This document shows positions 51,279 through 61,883 of a stretch of 64,000 bases of DNA, piece after piece. Both the position numbers and the translations under genes were made by a program. Under the pieces are notes generated by a model. That model was not told the origin of the DNA, did not search any database, and saw nothing but the letters and a program-made list of their open reading frames with translations. The stretch is from Scoparia ambigualis (lineage: Eukaryota; Arthropoda; Insecta; Lepidoptera; Crambidae), in assembly GCA_963921215.1 (NCBI GenBank), contig OY992515.1:22650913-22714912 (forward strand), written 5' to 3'. The first letter of the stretch is position 1; every line of letters begins with the position of its first letter.

Positions 51279-51540
51279 AGTAGGTGTACTACCACCGTTA
51301 ACCCCCCCTCCCCCCTACCTCTTCTCTTGGGTGTCGTAAAAGGCGACTAACGGACTAAAGACTGCATATTTTATACATCCAACAGCATAGAGCGGCGATG
51401 GGCTCACCACCTGTCACGCGACACACATGTGCAGTCGCTATTAGGTGAAAAGTGGACTATGGCAGAGGACTGCTTTTGCGGGTCTCATTGCCTGTCTCTG
51501 ACTAAACCTTCGGGGATAATAGTCGTATTTATGTATAAAA
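51279..51540 (+). repeat. R1 copy
   Basis: TAAAAGTAGGTGTACTACCA, then TGTCGTAAAAGGCGACTAAC to CGGGGATAATAGTCGTATTT. Confidence 0.86.
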
Positions 51541-52439
51541 CCACGTTTTGTGGGCGGGGTCCAAGAAGCACATTCCAACATCGTGTGACGTAAGCAATAC
51601 GAGTTTAAGCATCTTCCTTTTTTATAAGCTGCGCCTCGGAGGTAGTTGGTTCAACGCCCAGCGCGTGACCTGATCAAGTATCTGAAGATCGCCATTTATC
51701 CTTTTATTTTGGTATCGGAAATTCGGAACGCAAGGCTTAAGTACGTGAAGTGTAAATTATCGTTTTCTTGGTAATTCATTTTCGATTTGGATGGTACTTT
51801 AGCATTATGAATGAAATACATAAAATTTTCAAATTAGGCGACGGTTACTTACTAATAAAGATTAATAAACATAGGTAAGTATACCTTTTAATTAAAATAC
51901 ATAATATAGTGAAAAATGCTTAAAGGCGTTTCCGAATCGATAAAAACTTAAACGACAGATTACATTAGCCAAACCTCCGTTAGGAACTGAAATGAAAAAT
52001 GAAAAATGAAAAATGTTTATTTCAACAAAAATAGGATAATACAAGATTATACAGTATACCTTATAGCAAATTACATCCTACTTTGTCGTAAAGATATATC
52101 AGCAGTTTAACTGTGACATCAACACTAAAAAAATTTTGTTACGTTGATGCCTGTACACTAACAAGAAGAATAGCCTCATCTTATCCCTAGGTTACATACA
52201 ATTAATTTTAATAAGTTATATTATATAAACCCAACATACAAAAAATATGAATATTAATGAATATGTATATAATATATTAATAAAATCATAATGATAATAA
52301 TATATATCAAATAAAGTATTAGTTTTTGAAATTTATATAAAATAAAAATAAATTTAGTAATTTGGAATTATGACAGCTTTACAATTGAACCTGAGACTGC
52401 TGCTTTAAAACTGATGATCTAAGCATTGAACCGCAGAAG
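51541..52439. other. No host gene; LINE 3' UTR debris
   Basis: GAAAAAT repeats at 51994-52013, followed by TTTATTTCAACAAAAATAGG..., read on the minus strand as a LINE 3' UTR with a short-repeat tail (about 51994-52230). The rest is AT-rich. Confidence 0.45.
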
Positions 52440-52565
52440 CAGTTACTAGCCTGTAAACATATCACTGCTGGGCACAGGCCTTTCCACATGGACAAGCACA
52501 CAAGGATGTTGGGCCATAACCATAACCCACCACGCTGGCCCAATGCAGGTTGGTAACAAAAACAT
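52440..52565 (-). mobile_element. SINE/LINE tail family (CAGCAGTGGGAC type), inverted
   Basis: AGCCTGTAAACATATCACTG, GGCACAGGCCTTTCCACATG and CACCACGCTGGCCCAATGCA, the same tail that ends the SINE at 62578-62905. Confidence 0.65.
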
Positions 52566-52951
52566 AATAATTATTATTGATGCGATAGGAACAAAAAAAA
52601 AAAAAGAAACTTTAGTAAAAAAATTATCTAATCAAATAGGTATAGTTGATTCCATAGGAACATAATAATGCCTGAATCGACTTCCACTCTGATCAACTAG
52701 TTGATTCGCTCTGTTGATCAGAGCGGAAGACGCGTTAAAGTACCTACTATGACGTATCGAAAAACCCTTGACGTATAATTTAATGTACTTCATATCTATA
52801 AAAGGTACAATTAATTCGTCATACACCTAAGGCCATGATCACTTAATATGCGGTTTGTATTCTCAGAATAAAATATCTTACTAGTAATTCTGTTTTAGAT
52901 ACTAGTTTCCGCTTGCGACTTTGCCTAGGTAAATTGCCTTCAACTCACCAG

Positions 52952-53170
52952 TATCATCATCATCATCGGCCTATAAACGTCCCACTGCTGAGCACAGGCC
53001 TCCTACGTGGACACGTGGGGATATTGGGCCATATACCCACCACGCTGGGCCAATGAGGAGATTAGCGTTGTCGTAGGTTATTATTACACAATGACCCTAA
53101 GTGCTAAGGTCCATGTGGGACTGGGAAGGCAATGCCCGGCTGTGGGCGTTTATAGACTGTTGATTATAAT
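52952..53170 (-). mobile_element. SINE tail fragment, inverted
   Basis: TATCATCATCATCATCGGCC (GAT-repeat tail), CGTCCCACTGCTGAGCACAG, TGGGGATATTGGGCCATA, CACCACGCTGGGCCAATGAG. Confidence 0.7.
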
Positions 53171-53207
53171 GATCGGATAGAAAATAAAAGTAGCCTACGA
53201 GTCGCAG

Positions 53208-54316
53208 TGGGTTATTCCACTAAACTCCAAACAACTTTCCACTTTAACTCCAAAACACTTTTTAGTGAACATTTTATTCATATTTAAATCATTCCACTTT
53301 GACTCTTAGTGCTCGGCCCTTCGGATGGTATTGTTGAACGAAGGCTCGGCCAGACTGCACGCGCGGGCGCGCCGCGTGCCCACTATGGACAGTCATAAAT
53401 ATGTTTGACAAAGAGATTTAGTACCTAATAGTTTTAAGTCTTAAGGGGAGGTATTTCGAGCGCTTCTCTCTCGCTCTCTCAACGGTACGACGGTAAGGGA
53501 CGGGTATAACAGCGAAGCGGCGCGAATAATCGCGTTTTATATTTTAAAAAAATTGATAGATGTAATAAATAAAAAACGATCGGTTATAATTCCTCAAGCT
53601 ATCTATGAACTTCGTTTTGGTAAATTACTCATAATATCAAATCACTTATTTTAAGAATAAAACCTAGAAAAGAAGATAAAATGACACAAAAATATGCAAC
53701 TTTGTGAATTTATTCTATCGAGCCAACTTTATCAAATCGTGTTTCCATCGGGTGTATTTCACAGAATAAAGCCTCAACAATATTCCATAATTTTCGCAGA
53801 TTTTAATTTTACTGTTTACTATTCACAAAGTAGTTCTAAGAACGTGTTATTTTAATTTTTCACTAACACCTAGCCTTAAATGTTTGAGTACGCCGCGCCG
53901 CGCCCGCGTCCGCGCCCGTGCGGGCAGTCTGGCCGAGTACTATGACATTTACAGTCAGCACGTGAATTCTCAGTATTCAGTAAACCAAACCAGTTCTAGT
54001 AAATTTATACCAATACGTTTTAAATTGATTATTTGACACTACCAAAATTATTTTGGATTCAAGTGGAAATGAAGTAGTACGTACAAATTTTTTTAGGACT
54101 TCTTTTGGCACTTCATAGTTGGGTAACAGCATTTTTTGTCCGTCGCAATCCAGATCTGACAGTTAAAATCGCCTTGATCGTGTCGTAAATTAAAGAGCTA
54201 AAGAGCTGAAATGTTTTTTTTGGAGCTAATTTATTGAAAATAGAGCTAAATTTAGCTCTAAAAGAGCTAAATTGGCAACACTGGTTTTGAGAACAATGGC
54301 TTAAGTGGAATAACCC
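53208..54316. mobile_element. Nested inverted-repeat element with GTCGCAG duplication
   Basis: Outer ends GGGTTATTCCACT (53209) and AGTGGAATAACCC (54304-54316), flanked by GTCGCAG at 53201-53207 and 54317-54323. Inside, a second pair: CTCGGCCAGACTGC (53345-53358) and its exact complement at 53924-53937, with GC-rich continuations (CGCGCGGGCGCG / CGCGCCCGTGCG). Two MITEs, one in the other, is the simplest reading. No ORF. Confidence 0.7.
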
Positions 54317-54369
54317 GTCGCAGGATCTTGCGATCTTCACGTAGGAAAAATACACGTAGCGACATACAT

Positions 54370-54605
54370 ACTTACATATTATATTCATGACTATTATCCC
54401 CAAAGGGTTAGTCAGGAGTCAGTCCACTGTCACAGTCCACGTTTCACCAAATTACAACTGCACATGTGCTCAGCGCGACAGGTGCTGAGTGACCCATCGC
54501 CGCTCTATGCTGTTGGATGTGCGGTCTTTATTCCTTTACTCGCCTTTTACGACACCCATGAGAGGAGAGGGGTGAATAATAGTATTCCTTTATTGAGTTT
54601 TAGAG
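54370..54605 (-). repeat. R1 copy
   Basis: CATGACTATTATCCCCAAAG through CCCATCGCCGCTCTATGCTG to ACGACACCCATGAGAGGAG, with an internal deletion around 54420. Confidence 0.83.
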
Positions 54606-54914
54606 AGTGAGTGAACACACGACTCAAGCGACAAAGTCATTTCAATTATAACACTATGTACTTAACATAACACCTATGTTATGTAGTTGACAAATGAGTT
54701 TATGTTCACCCCACATTGTCATTAAAAGTAGTGTTATTTTATTGCAATTACAAAAATACTTCTATGTCATTTAGGTACTTCCACTGGAAACTAATCAGTT
54801 TTGAGTTGTGGCGAATGTCGTTGCGAGCTTCACGTGTCTGTGTTTTATGTGCCGCGTCTTCGTCATTTTACAGTAAGTAAAATAAAATATTTCTTTTAAA
54901 ATGTAATATTTACC
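54606..54914. other. No recognised feature
   Basis: AT-rich. AACACTATGTACTTAACATA and a nearby CCTATGTTATGTAGTTGACA suggest local inverted words only. Confidence 0.4.
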
Positions 54915-55150
54915 GTGTCACGTAGCAGCGAAAGTATACTCTCTTCCTTTGGGTGTAAAAGGCGACTAACGGACTAAAGACTGCACGTACATCCAACAAT
55001 TTAGAGCGGCGATGTGCTCACCACCTGTCACACTGAGCACATGTGCAATCGCTATGTGCCGTGGACTATGGAAGAGGACTGTTTTTGCTGTCCTCATTGC
55101 CTAGTCTCTAACCCCTGAGGGATAATAGTCGTGATTTTATGTAAATAGTA
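54915..55150 (+). repeat. R1 copy
   Basis: CGTGTCACGTAGCAGCGAAA, AAGGCGACTAACGGACTAAA, to CTGAGGGATAATAGTCGTGA. Confidence 0.84.
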
Positions 55151-55424
55151 TGTATATGGCTGTATTCGACCAACCTGGAATGTGATGTTATACCTAGATT
55201 AAGCGCCGAATTTGTATAGACTAATCTCGGAGTAAGTCTTATTACAGTTTGGTCGAATCCACTCTAAAATTACGAGTTAAACTGTATTCTAAAACTTATG
55301 TCTCTTATATCATTTTAAAACTGCAATTAATCCTTGATTGTACATTGGAATCACAAAGTGTCAATGTAAGTATATATATATTCGTCGTCAGCATATATTA
55401 ACATTCATTTATTGTTTTCTGAGG
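55151..55424. other. No recognised feature
   Basis: AT-rich. ACTGCAATTAATCCTTGA with ACATTGGAATCACAAAGTGT at about 55320-55365 recurs at 63210-63250, so it is a small dispersed repeat. Confidence 0.4.
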
Positions 55425-55605
55425 TTTAAGCAAGCAATACACATTAAAATGAAACACTTTTTTACGGATTAACTCGCGTTTAATTTACTATTTACATCGT
55501 TTTTTTTAATATTATCCTGACGTTTCGAACCCTTTACAGAGTCCGTGGTCACAGGGAGACTCCCTGTGACCACGGACCCTGTAAAGGGTACAAACTTTCA
55601 TCAAA
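55425..55605. mobile_element. Foldback family copy with 28-bp hairpin
   Basis: 55530-55557 (CCCTTTACAGAGTCCGTGGT...) pairs with 55561-55588, one mismatch, 3-base loop. The upstream part (AAATGAAACACTTTTTTACG, TTATCCTGACGTTTCGAAC) matches one arm of the element at 56868-57116. Confidence 0.8.
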
Positions 55606-55996
55606 ATCGGTTCTGCAGCGGATTAAGTGTAAAAGCGTAACTAACTTCCGCATTTATAATATAGTTAGAATTATGTACCTAAGTATTTGATAGTAGGAAT
55701 CAGCCAAGGCTCTAGAAAAATAATTAATATACTTAATCTAATATTGTTGCATGTAAAATAAATGCAAAATTGTTGCAATACCCTTACAGAGTCATGTTGA
55801 GGAACTATTTACTTACATATGTAATTGTATTTTGTGGTGTGACTTTAAATAATCGGACTAGGAATTGTTATATGAGAGAAGTGTGGAATTAATGAAGATG
55901 CTGTGACATAAATATTGAGAAAGGCATGTTTATGATGGTTTAGTATAGGATAGGGAGAATGGATGAAAAAGGGGAAGTCCTCAGCAAACGTACTTA
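55606..55996. other. No recognised feature
   Basis: CGCATTTATAATATAGTTAG at about 55650 is a weak Helitron 5'-end relative (inverted). Otherwise AT-rich. Confidence 0.4.
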
Positions 55997-56260
55997 GATC
56001 AGCCCCTTTACTCTTGAAACCGATCGCTATTGGATCGGATTGGTATTGTGAATTTTCGTATTTTTAAGTTACGACACCAGCGCTAATTTGGATTCATATT
56101 GGGTGAACTAAATGGCATTGAGTTTTGTATTTTTTTCATTCAAAATCCACGCAATATGAATCCATTTTAGCTCTAGTGTCGTAACTTAGGAGTAGGTACG
56201 AACATTCACAATACCAATCCGATCCAATAGCGATCGGTTTCGAGAGTAAGGGGGCAGATC
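55997..56260. mobile_element. Foldback MITE, ~110-bp arms
   Basis: GATCAGCCCCTTTACTCTTG, CCGATCGCTATTGGATCGGA, TTGGTATTGTGAATTTTCGT and AAGTTACGACACCAG recur inverted, ending at 56260. The arms differ by a few substitutions and a short indel. Confidence 0.8.
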
Positions 56261-56284
56261 GGTGACGTTCTCGTTAAAGGTCGC

Positions 56285-56692
56285 TTCACACATATCAGTG
56301 AAGTTATAGTTCCGACACAGTACCGGCACAGTGCCGAAATATTCTTTCATACATTCTCTATGAACGCATCCCCACAATATTAGTGTCAGTGACGGTGCTC
56401 TCAGTGCGTTCATATCCTATCCTACTAATATTAGAAACGCGAAAGTTTGTAAGTATGGATGGATGTTTGTTACTCTTTCACGTAAAAACTACTAAATGGA
56501 TTTGGATGAAATTTGGCATACAGATAGTTTATAACCTGGATTAACACATAGAATACTTTTTATCCCGAAATTCCCACGGGAACGGGAACCACGCTGGTGA
56601 AACCGCGAGCAGCCGCTAGTAAAGAATATTTCGCACTGTGCCGGCACTGTGCCGGAACTGTGACTTCACTTATATGTGTGAATCGAGCTTTA
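56285..56692. mobile_element. Foldback MITE carrying a Helitron in its loop
   Basis: Arms 56285-56347 (TTCACACATATCAGTGAAGT, AGTTCCGACACAGTACCGGC) and about 56621-56692 (complement), high identity. The Helitron 56420-56619 sits at the inner edge of the right arm. Confidence 0.8.
56420..56619 (+). mobile_element. Non-autonomous Helitron (Lep1-like)
   Basis: Starts TCCTACTAATATTAGAAACG, contains GAAATTTGGCATACAGATAG and TTTTATCCCGAAATTCCCAC, and ends GAGCAGCCGCTAG. TC...CTAG termini, no TIR, and insertion between A (56419) and T (56620) are Helitron hallmarks. 200 bp, no Rep/helicase. Confidence 0.82.
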
Positions 56693-56867
56693 AGGTCAGG
56701 TCAAGAGTACCCTACACCAACAAGCATGTATGAAGAACGTTATGAGAGTGAGTGAAGCTAAGGATGTGTGTCAGGAATTCACGATCACAGCAAATGGAAA
56801 GATATCTCTGCCTACCTCTCCAGGAAGCGGGCTTGTTGTATGTGTTGTGTGTGTAAGATCTATGTAC

Positions 56868-57116
56868 TGAAATGAAACACTTTTTTACGCATTAACTCGC
56901 GGTTAATTTACTATTTACATAGTTTTTTATATTATCCTGACGTTTCGAACCCTTTACAGGGTCCGTGGTCACAGGGAGACTCACAGGGAGACCACGAACC
57001 CTGTAAAGGTTTCGAAACTTCAGGATAATATGTAAATAGTAAATTAAACGCGAGTTAATCCGTAAAAAAGTGTTTCATTTCAATGTGTAGTGCTCGGTTA
57101 AACCTCAGAAAACAAT
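56868..57116. mobile_element. Foldback element with 12-bp target duplication
   Basis: AGATCTATGTAC at 56856-56867 and 57117-57128. Arms of about 100 bp: TGAAATGAAACACTTTTTTA, TTAATTTACTATTTACAT and TTTACAGGGTCCGTGGTCAC on the left; complements on the right, with unequal trimming. 249 bp in all. Confidence 0.85.
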
Positions 57117-57285
57117 AGATCTATGTACAGTCGAGGAAGTTCCCGGTCGACCACTTTTCGGCGATATTCGCTTGCACATAGGGCCTAGTCATGTTCTGCG
57201 TTGGTCATGAATATGACTACAGCGGAATAAATATGACCAAACCGGAATATGACTAAAGCCGAACATGACACCCAGCTAACAACCC

Positions 57286-57829
57286 GGGTTACCATTTAGG
57301 AATTTGAAAAGTCCTGACAAAAAGCCTGACATTTCGATAAAAGTCCGGACTTTTTAGTCACAAAATGGAGACATTACTTACTTTTTATGTTTTTTTTTAG
57401 ATATATGAGAAGTTATTAAGGATTAAAAACGTTACATAACCGTACTTATTTGATATTAGGTAGGTACTTAAATGTAGTTTTGTTACTCATATTCCAAAAT
57501 CCGGATAAATTAAAGAGCCGGACAAAATCCGGACTAGTGTCCAAAATTCCGGACATGTCCGGATTAATCCGGACGGATGGTAACTACTTAAAAAAGCCGG
57601 ATATGGTTAAGCTTTTTGATTGCGTGTCCGGGTAAAATAAACGGTGTCCGGCTTTTTTCCGGCTTTTTACATATCGCAAACGAGCGAGCGCCGAGCGTGG
57701 CCGAGCGCAGGCGAGACGACTGTCGGTCGCTCCTGCTCCCGAAAATGTAGGGTATCCGGCCTTTTTACCCAAATGTCCGGCCAAACTGGCTGGTCTGTCC
57801 GGCTATTAGGTTTGGCGGCCTGGCAACCC
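57286..57829. mobile_element. MITE-like repeat dense in TCCGG words
   Basis: GGGTTACCA (57286) and TGGCAACCC (57821-57829) form short inverted ends. At least 14 CCGG sites, most in TCCGGA/TCCGGC context, lie between about 57343 and 57803. AGGGTTGCCA-type ends also open a repeat at 48604. No protein. Confidence 0.6.
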
Positions 57830-58288
57830 TACTTGCATACCATCTACGCGGACTTCTTGGCGGGAAAGTGAAGCGTCGTAGTTTTGTCTTATTTTCTAAA
57901 ATTTGTGTATTGTCGAATATTAATGTAAAATAATGGTGGATTATTAACCGTTAAGTGTTCGTGAACGTGCATGAGTGTTGGCAAATAAAACAAAACAGTG
58001 CAACATCACTTTTCAAATTCTCTCAAGAAGTCCGTGTGAGATTCAGTAAAGTCCCACATCTTTACTGGAACTCAAGGGATTTGGGGGGAAATATCATTTA
58101 GCTTATTATCATCTTATAAAGCATAATAAATGAACTCTATTATTTCCACTGAAGGACTAGTATCCATGGTGAAGAAACAAATTATCAAAATAAAACCATC
58201 TACGCGCACGCCCTAAGATACTCATGTGCGCACGCTACGTATATACGCGCGGTCAGAATGGAGCGCAAGCGAATGTCACCTTAAAAAG
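57830..58288. other. No recognised feature
   Basis: AT-rich with AAACAAAACAGTGCAACATC (57988). No ORF with family features. Confidence 0.45.
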
Positions 58289-58787
58289 GAGCGTCCTCAC
58301 TGAGAGCATTCTTACCCTGAGCATTTGTAAACGAGCAACCACCGGTGAGCAACAAATTCTGCCCAGCGAACTAAACATTCACTTTCGTCCAAAAGTATAA
58401 ACGTTCAAGTCGAACATCCGAGCCTGGAGTCGAAAGGAGATAATTTTTTGTTATAATAAATTTACATTGACAATAAATAATACGATAGACCAAGAAGGTC
58501 ACGATCAAGGAACTGTTCCTTGCTTACAAGGCCAGTAATATTTCTACATACATACTCATTCATTTTTTTATCTGAGTACTCGCATTCGAGCGTTTTGTTT
58601 GCGTGAACATTCGAATGCAAGCCATTTCCGCGAACAGCGTTGCGACGACGGTGACGCGACCGACGTCCACACCGGCCGAAGTTCGTGCTCGCGTGTAAAC
58701 TTTGAAACGCTTGGCTCAACGTCTACACCACTCGAATATTCGACGCCGAATGCTCATTACACGCGAATGCTCTCAGTGAGAACGCGC
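58289..58787. mobile_element. MITE with ~23-bp inverted ends
   Basis: GAGCGTCCTCACTGAGAGCA (58289) and its near-complement ending GAGAACGCGC (58787), two mismatches. CGAATGCTC-type words recur inside in both orientations. The frames on both strands here are low-support. Confidence 0.65.
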
Positions 58788-59066
58788 CTGAAACTTCTAC
58801 GACTGTACCATACCAACATGATTCAATAAATATTATATGACTAAAAATATGCATTGAAAGCCTCTCAGCCTTAGCCTTTACGTATTTTCAATGAAATAAC
58901 GGAACAAGTTTTAAAGTAAATGGTAGCAGTTTGACCGAATTTCGGCGTAATCATTGCTCGTTGGTGATCTTGAATCGGCTCAGGAAAGTATCATGATAAC
59001 CTTACTCTTTGAAAAACCTCTAAAGTAAGAAACAGGTTTCTCTCATAATTATATTACAATATGCCT
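58788..59066. other. No recognised feature
   Basis: AT-rich intergenic sequence. Confidence 0.4.
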
Positions 59067-59130
59067 ACATACATATAAGCAGTCTTCAGTCCTTTAGTCG
59101 CCTTTTACGACACCCAAGAGAGAAATGAGA
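59067..59130 (-). repeat. R1 fragment
   Basis: AGCAGTCTTCAGTCCTTTAG, GCCTTTTACGACACCCAAGA. Confidence 0.7.
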
Positions 59131-59135
59131 TTTAA

Positions 59136-59455
59136 CCGCATCTGTGTTCTAGTGGATAAGCCACTGATCTAAGACCCAGAGGTCCCGGGTTCGCTTTCCT
59201 TAGTTTTCGTGTACCTACTTAGTTTGAATGGCTATAGGGCTTGTAAGTCCGCCTGGCTAGTTACCACCATCGTGTCTAAAGTGAGGCGCCATAACAACTA
59301 TGTCATTGTTGTGTTCCGACAGTTTAGAGATAAGATAGCCAGTTCCTCAGCGGTTGAGGATTCCGGGTGAAATGCTTTCACCTTCGGCCTTATCGTCACT
59401 TACCATCAAGTAAGATGAAAGCCAAGTGCTTACCCGTAGCAGTTAAAAAAATATA
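59136..59455 (+). mobile_element. tRNA-derived SINE, most diverged copy
   Basis: CCGCATCTGTGTTCTAGTGG, B-box changed to GGTTCGCTTTCC, GCTAGTTACCACCATCGTGT, AGTGCTTACCCGTAGCAG. Confidence 0.83.
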
Positions 59456-60131
59456 AAGTATATACTTACTATTATTCTTTAAATTAGCACATATTACAAT
59501 AAGTAGGTACTGCATTTATATCAACTGTTCTGACTCTACAACGTCGTTGTTTTGTATATGTAATGTGGAAAAAGGCAATGTCAGAGTAGCAGAGGCTTTA
59601 GATTGTTCTGTATAAAAACTAAGTAGATGCACAATTAACGCTCTAAAAACGGCTTATTCCCGCCCGCTCCAAGATTTTGGTCCCAAGCGCTCCAAGAGTT
59701 ATATTGCCGCCCATGGACACCCGCAACACCAAAGGAATCGCAGATGCGTTGCCGGCCTTTAAGGAAGGAATCCTCCGGAACCCTCACTGGCCGGACAAAA
59801 CACAACAGCACCAAGTGCTATTATTTCACGCCGGATATTAGTGAGCGGGTGGTATTACGCCAGGCGAGCCGGCCCAATGCGTGCTGCAACGCAGCGTGGC
59901 TCTACCACTCAGTCAGTGTCACTCATTTAGCACCACCCAGGGGTCACGTGTAGGGTCTCAAGGGTAAACCTACGGACGCAAGTAACTTTAACCCCCAAAC
60001 TTTCGCGTTTATAATATTAGTAGGATGTCAAAGCTGCCACTATAAAGTATTTTTGTCGCTGTGTGTTAGGTACCTATGCCGGCTCTTCATTGTATACTTA
60101 TCTAATATCACTGAATTTTGGAGGCAAATAT
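59456..60131. other. Repeat debris
   Basis: 59700-59775 is inverted R6 (CCCATGGACACCCGCAACAC, GCAGATGCGTTGCCGGCCTT). 60003-60027 is an inverted Helitron 5' end (TTCGCGTTTATAATATTAGT AGGA). 59776-59960 is GC-richer with an open frame but no family match. Confidence 0.5.
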
Positions 60132-60509
60132 GGGGTCGTCCATTAATCACGTGAGGCACGAAAGGCGGGGAGGGGCTTCGGCAAAAATCACGAAATGGGG
60201 GATGGGGCGTGTGGTAAGATTTCACGTGTATTTATTTTGCTTCAAACGCGCGATTTCTTATTACCAAACGCCGCTGCGTCTAGTGTGACCTTGACAGGCC
60301 GTTGAAAGAAAAACAACCTGCGACCTTTTTTAATTTTCTAGAATAAAATTAGATTATACTTTATACCTGTGCGCTTATTTAAAGATACACGTGATTGGTG
60401 GGAAGGTTGGGGGGGGGGGGGGTTAGTCTTAACCTTAACCTCACCACGTATCACCACGGGGGAGGGGTAAAAATGGAAAAAAAACGTCACGTGATTAATA
60501 AACGGCCCC
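60132..60509. mobile_element. MITE with ~20-bp inverted ends
   Basis: GGGGTCGTCCATTAATCACG (60132) and the complement of GGGGCCGTTTATTAATCACG ending at 60509. The interior has a run of 14 G (about 60410-60423) and CACGTG words. 378 bp. Confidence 0.72.
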
Positions 60510-60537
60510 TAACTTATATCCGTGTAATCTGTTATAA

Positions 60538-60757
60538 TAACAGTGTCGCGTAGCGGTGAAAGAATACTACCACCCCCTCTCTTCCCTTGGGTGTCGTAAA
60601 AGGCGACTAATGGACTAAAGACTGCACATACATCCTAGGTCCTAGAGCATAGAGCGGCGATGGGCTCACCACCTGTCACGCAAAGCACATGTGCAGTCGC
60701 TATTTGGTGAAAAGTGGATTATGGCAGAGAACAGCTTCTGCGGTCCTCAAAGGACTA
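60538..60757 (+). repeat. R1 copy, left half of a head-to-head pair
   Basis: AGTGTCGCGTAGCGGTGAAA to GCTTCTGCGGTCCTCAAAGG. Confidence 0.86.
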
Positions 60758-60995
60758 GTCAGAAACTAAGCATTAGGGCGGCAATGCGGCATGACATCAT
60801 GACATCTACGTTTTACTAATTATCAACATGTTCTCAGCGTAATAGGTTAGTCCATCGCCGCTCTATTCTATTGGATTTATTTGCAATCTTTAGTCTGTTA
60901 CTCGCCTTTTACGACACCTTAGCGAAGATATGGGTTGGGTTGGGTTGGTAGTATTCTTTTAAAAATGAGCGACCACACTGCTCACAGCTATTTAG
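60750..60995 (-). repeat. R1 copy, inverted, adjoining the previous one
   Basis: AAGGACTAGTCAGAAACTAA through CCATCGCCGCTCTATTCTAT to GGTTGGTAGTATTCTTTTAA. GGGTTGGGTTGGGTT at 60932 is a small local expansion. Confidence 0.82.
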
Positions 60996-61137
60996 GTATT
61001 TATGATTTATTCGACGTAGTTCAATTTGGCTTAGTATCCAAACTTAGATTTTTGATCTATACTGAAACGAGATCTAGACGTTTAAGAGTAGAGTAGTTAG
61101 ATAGATAGACTTTCAGCTGATTAAGAAGATATTAACC
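60996..61137. other. No recognised feature
   Basis: AT-rich. Confidence 0.4.
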
Positions 61138-61322
61138 GTGTTTCGAAAGGCATTTAAAGTCATTGGTCCCGATTATTATCGTAAGATAGCAGCCGTTAAA
61201 ACCCACCAACCCGCATTGGGACAGTTTGGTGAGTTATGTCCCAATCTCCCCATATGCCGTTGTCCATGCGGCAAGGCCTGTGCCCAGCAGTGGGACGTTT
61301 ATAGGCTGATGATGATCATATA
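61138..61322 (+). mobile_element. SINE 3' half (GATGATGAT tail family)
   Basis: TTTCGAAAGGCATTTAAAGT, CATTGGTCCCGATTATTATC, TTAAAACCCACCAACCCGCA, GTGCCCAGCAGTGGGACGTT, TATAGGCTGATGATGAT. Matches the distal part of 62712-62905. The promoter half is missing. Confidence 0.8.
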
Positions 61323-61883
61323 AGAGCAGCAGGATAATTTCATTTCAAAAATAATGAACAACATGACGTTTTAGAACGAATTCGGTAAAACAACCAAAAA
61401 CCCGGCATTAAAGTGGATTTAATAATAAGTAATTAATAAATGGATTCATTCGGCACAAATTGATTTACTAAATGTCATTTTAATGGTCGTATTGTCTCAA
61501 TACTAATTATAGACTCGCGAAACCCAAACATTTCGATCATTAACTGTATTACATTTTTTTTCTTGCTTACGCATGCAGACCTCACCTCCTGGTTGGCTTG
61601 TTTGACAGCACAAGCTAAACTATACAGAAATATATTTTTAATTACTTAATTTAACTTCGCTCTAAATTCTAATAATTTCAAGCCTTAACAATCTAACGTT
61701 TAATTAATGTATTTTTTTTAAATTATAATGATTAGTAAAAAAATTTTAAAAAAATTTACTAAAAGGCAAGGCTGTGTTTCATTTCATTCATTTAACGAAG
61801 ATAAATTAATAATTTACTCAATGAGCCTTAAATAACAATTAATAATTATTTACTTGTAATTAATGAAACATAATATTCTGAGG
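61323..61883. other. AT-rich, nothing recognised
   Basis: No ORF and no repeat family seen. Confidence 0.45.

Noticed and set aside
60405..60425. G14 run as a G-quadruplex regulatory site
   Set aside because: Homopolymer inside a MITE; no neighbouring gene and likely slippage or assembly noise.
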